DNA from: Arenibacter antarcticus
GTDB lineage: Bacteria > Bacteroidota > Bacteroidia > Flavobacteriales > Flavobacteriaceae
DNA: 64,000 nucleotides
Reading direction: 5' to 3'
Assembly: GCF_041320605.1 (NCBI RefSeq)
Contig: NZ_CP166679.1
Coordinates: forward strand, 2,342,001-2,406,000
Part shown: positions 63,627 through 64,000 of the stretch, piece by piece
How the letters are laid out: each line of letters begins with the position of its first letter
How positions within the stretch are numbered: the first letter of the stretch is position 1
Made by a program: the position numbers and the translations under genes
The notes under the pieces: model-generated
The model's input: only the letters and a program-made list of their open reading frames with translations
Database searches by the model: none
What the model was told of the DNA's origin: nothing

Positions 63627-64000
63627 ATGATTTTACGATTGAATAAATACCCAATACTAATTGCATTACTTGTACTCTTCATTTCCTGCGACAAAAGAGG
63701 GCAAAAGCCTTTCTCCTTTGTTCAATTATGCGATACTCAATTGGGAATGGGTGGTTATGCACATGATATAAAAACATTCAAACAGGCTGTTATACAAATA
63801 AATGAGCTTAACCCTGATTTTGTTGTAATATGTGGTGACCTTGTTGAAGAAGCTACTGATAGTTCATATTCTGATTTTAAAAACATTATGAAAGGGTTTA
63901 ATATACCTTGCCACGTCGCTCCAGGAAACCATGATGTAGGCAATAATGCAAACGACTCAAAACTAAGTTATTACCGAAAAACTATTGGAAATGATTATTA
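63627..64000 (+). CDS. Calcineurin-like metallophosphoesterase lipoprotein, 5' part
   Basis: The gene runs off the right edge after 124 codons. A lipoprotein signal (ALLVLFISC) is followed by the metallophosphoesterase motifs FVQLCDTQLG (Asp of the usual DxH motif, with Gln in place of His), DFVVICGDLVEEA and VAPGNHDVGN. It is an extracytoplasmic phosphoesterase; substrate unknown. Confidence 0.85.
   Translation, partial: MILRLNKYPILIALLVLFISCDKRGQKPFSFVQLCDTQLGMGGYAHDIKTFKQAVIQINELNPDFVVICGDLVEEATDSSYSDFKNIMKGFNIPCHVAPGNHDVGNNANDSKLSYYRKTIGNDY

Overview
The window is chromosomal DNA of a Bacteroidota bacterium, most likely a marine member of the Flavobacteriaceae. The support is two SusC/SusD outer-membrane uptake pairs, a type B type IX secretion (gliding CTD) protein, a Bacteroides-type tra operon, an RteC regulator, a sulfatase fragment, low G+C and TAnnTTTG-like promoters. 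No species name can be read from the sequence.

Left part (1-11.3 kb): the 3' part of a dnaE-type polymerase gene, a convergent alpha/beta hydrolase, an 808-base gene-free stretch, and then a self-contained peptide-export cassette. The cassette holds a C39-peptidase ABC exporter, an HlyD-type adaptor, a membrane-spanning TPR/AraC regulator, a 42-residue double-glycine-leader peptide that ordinary ORF cut-offs miss, and a lipoprotein prolyl oligopeptidase. A 21-base near-palindrome precedes the peptide gene and occurs again twice after the peptidase gene. I read this as a candidate secreted-peptide signalling or bacteriocin circuit; it is the most interesting item here.

Middle (11.4-33.9 kb): a conjugative element in two blocks. 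The first carries rteC, an excisionase-like HTH gene, a replication-like gene, a DnaC-like ATPase, an EEP nuclease-like gene, ssb, a DUF6876 gene, a putative oriT, bfmA, a relaxase, a coupling protein and a PLD-like gene. The second is the mating-pore operon traE-F-G-I-J-K-M-N on the minus strand, with a frameshifted amidase beside it. Between the blocks lies wreckage of a sulfated-polysaccharide locus: a headless sulfatase, a DUF6377 regulator fragment, an intact-looking IS66-family element and the tail of a sugar porter.

Right-middle (34-54.4 kb): two tandem S41 peptidases, an M29/NicX-like enzyme, a dicarboxylate/amino-acid symporter, two SusCD pairs, an M19 dipeptidase and an unrecognised regulator. 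There are no glycoside hydrolases, so this looks like a peptide-uptake locus. Both susC genes carry the same 28-base operator-like element 89-90 bases upstream of their start codons. A tyrosine recombinase and the 3' half of a tRNA-Val(TAC) mark the right end of the integrated element; the matching left attachment site is not in the window.

Right end (54.4-64 kb): a large type IX-secreted adhesin-like protein, then a run of small unrelated genes nearly all on the minus strand (lipoprotein, DUF7010, thioesterase, ACT-domain, lipocalin-like). They are separated by similar spacer sequences like those of integron cassettes and mixed with pseudogenes (S58 peptidase, AraC sensor domain, IS110 transposase, DIP1984). 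The window closes inside a metallophosphoesterase lipoprotein gene.
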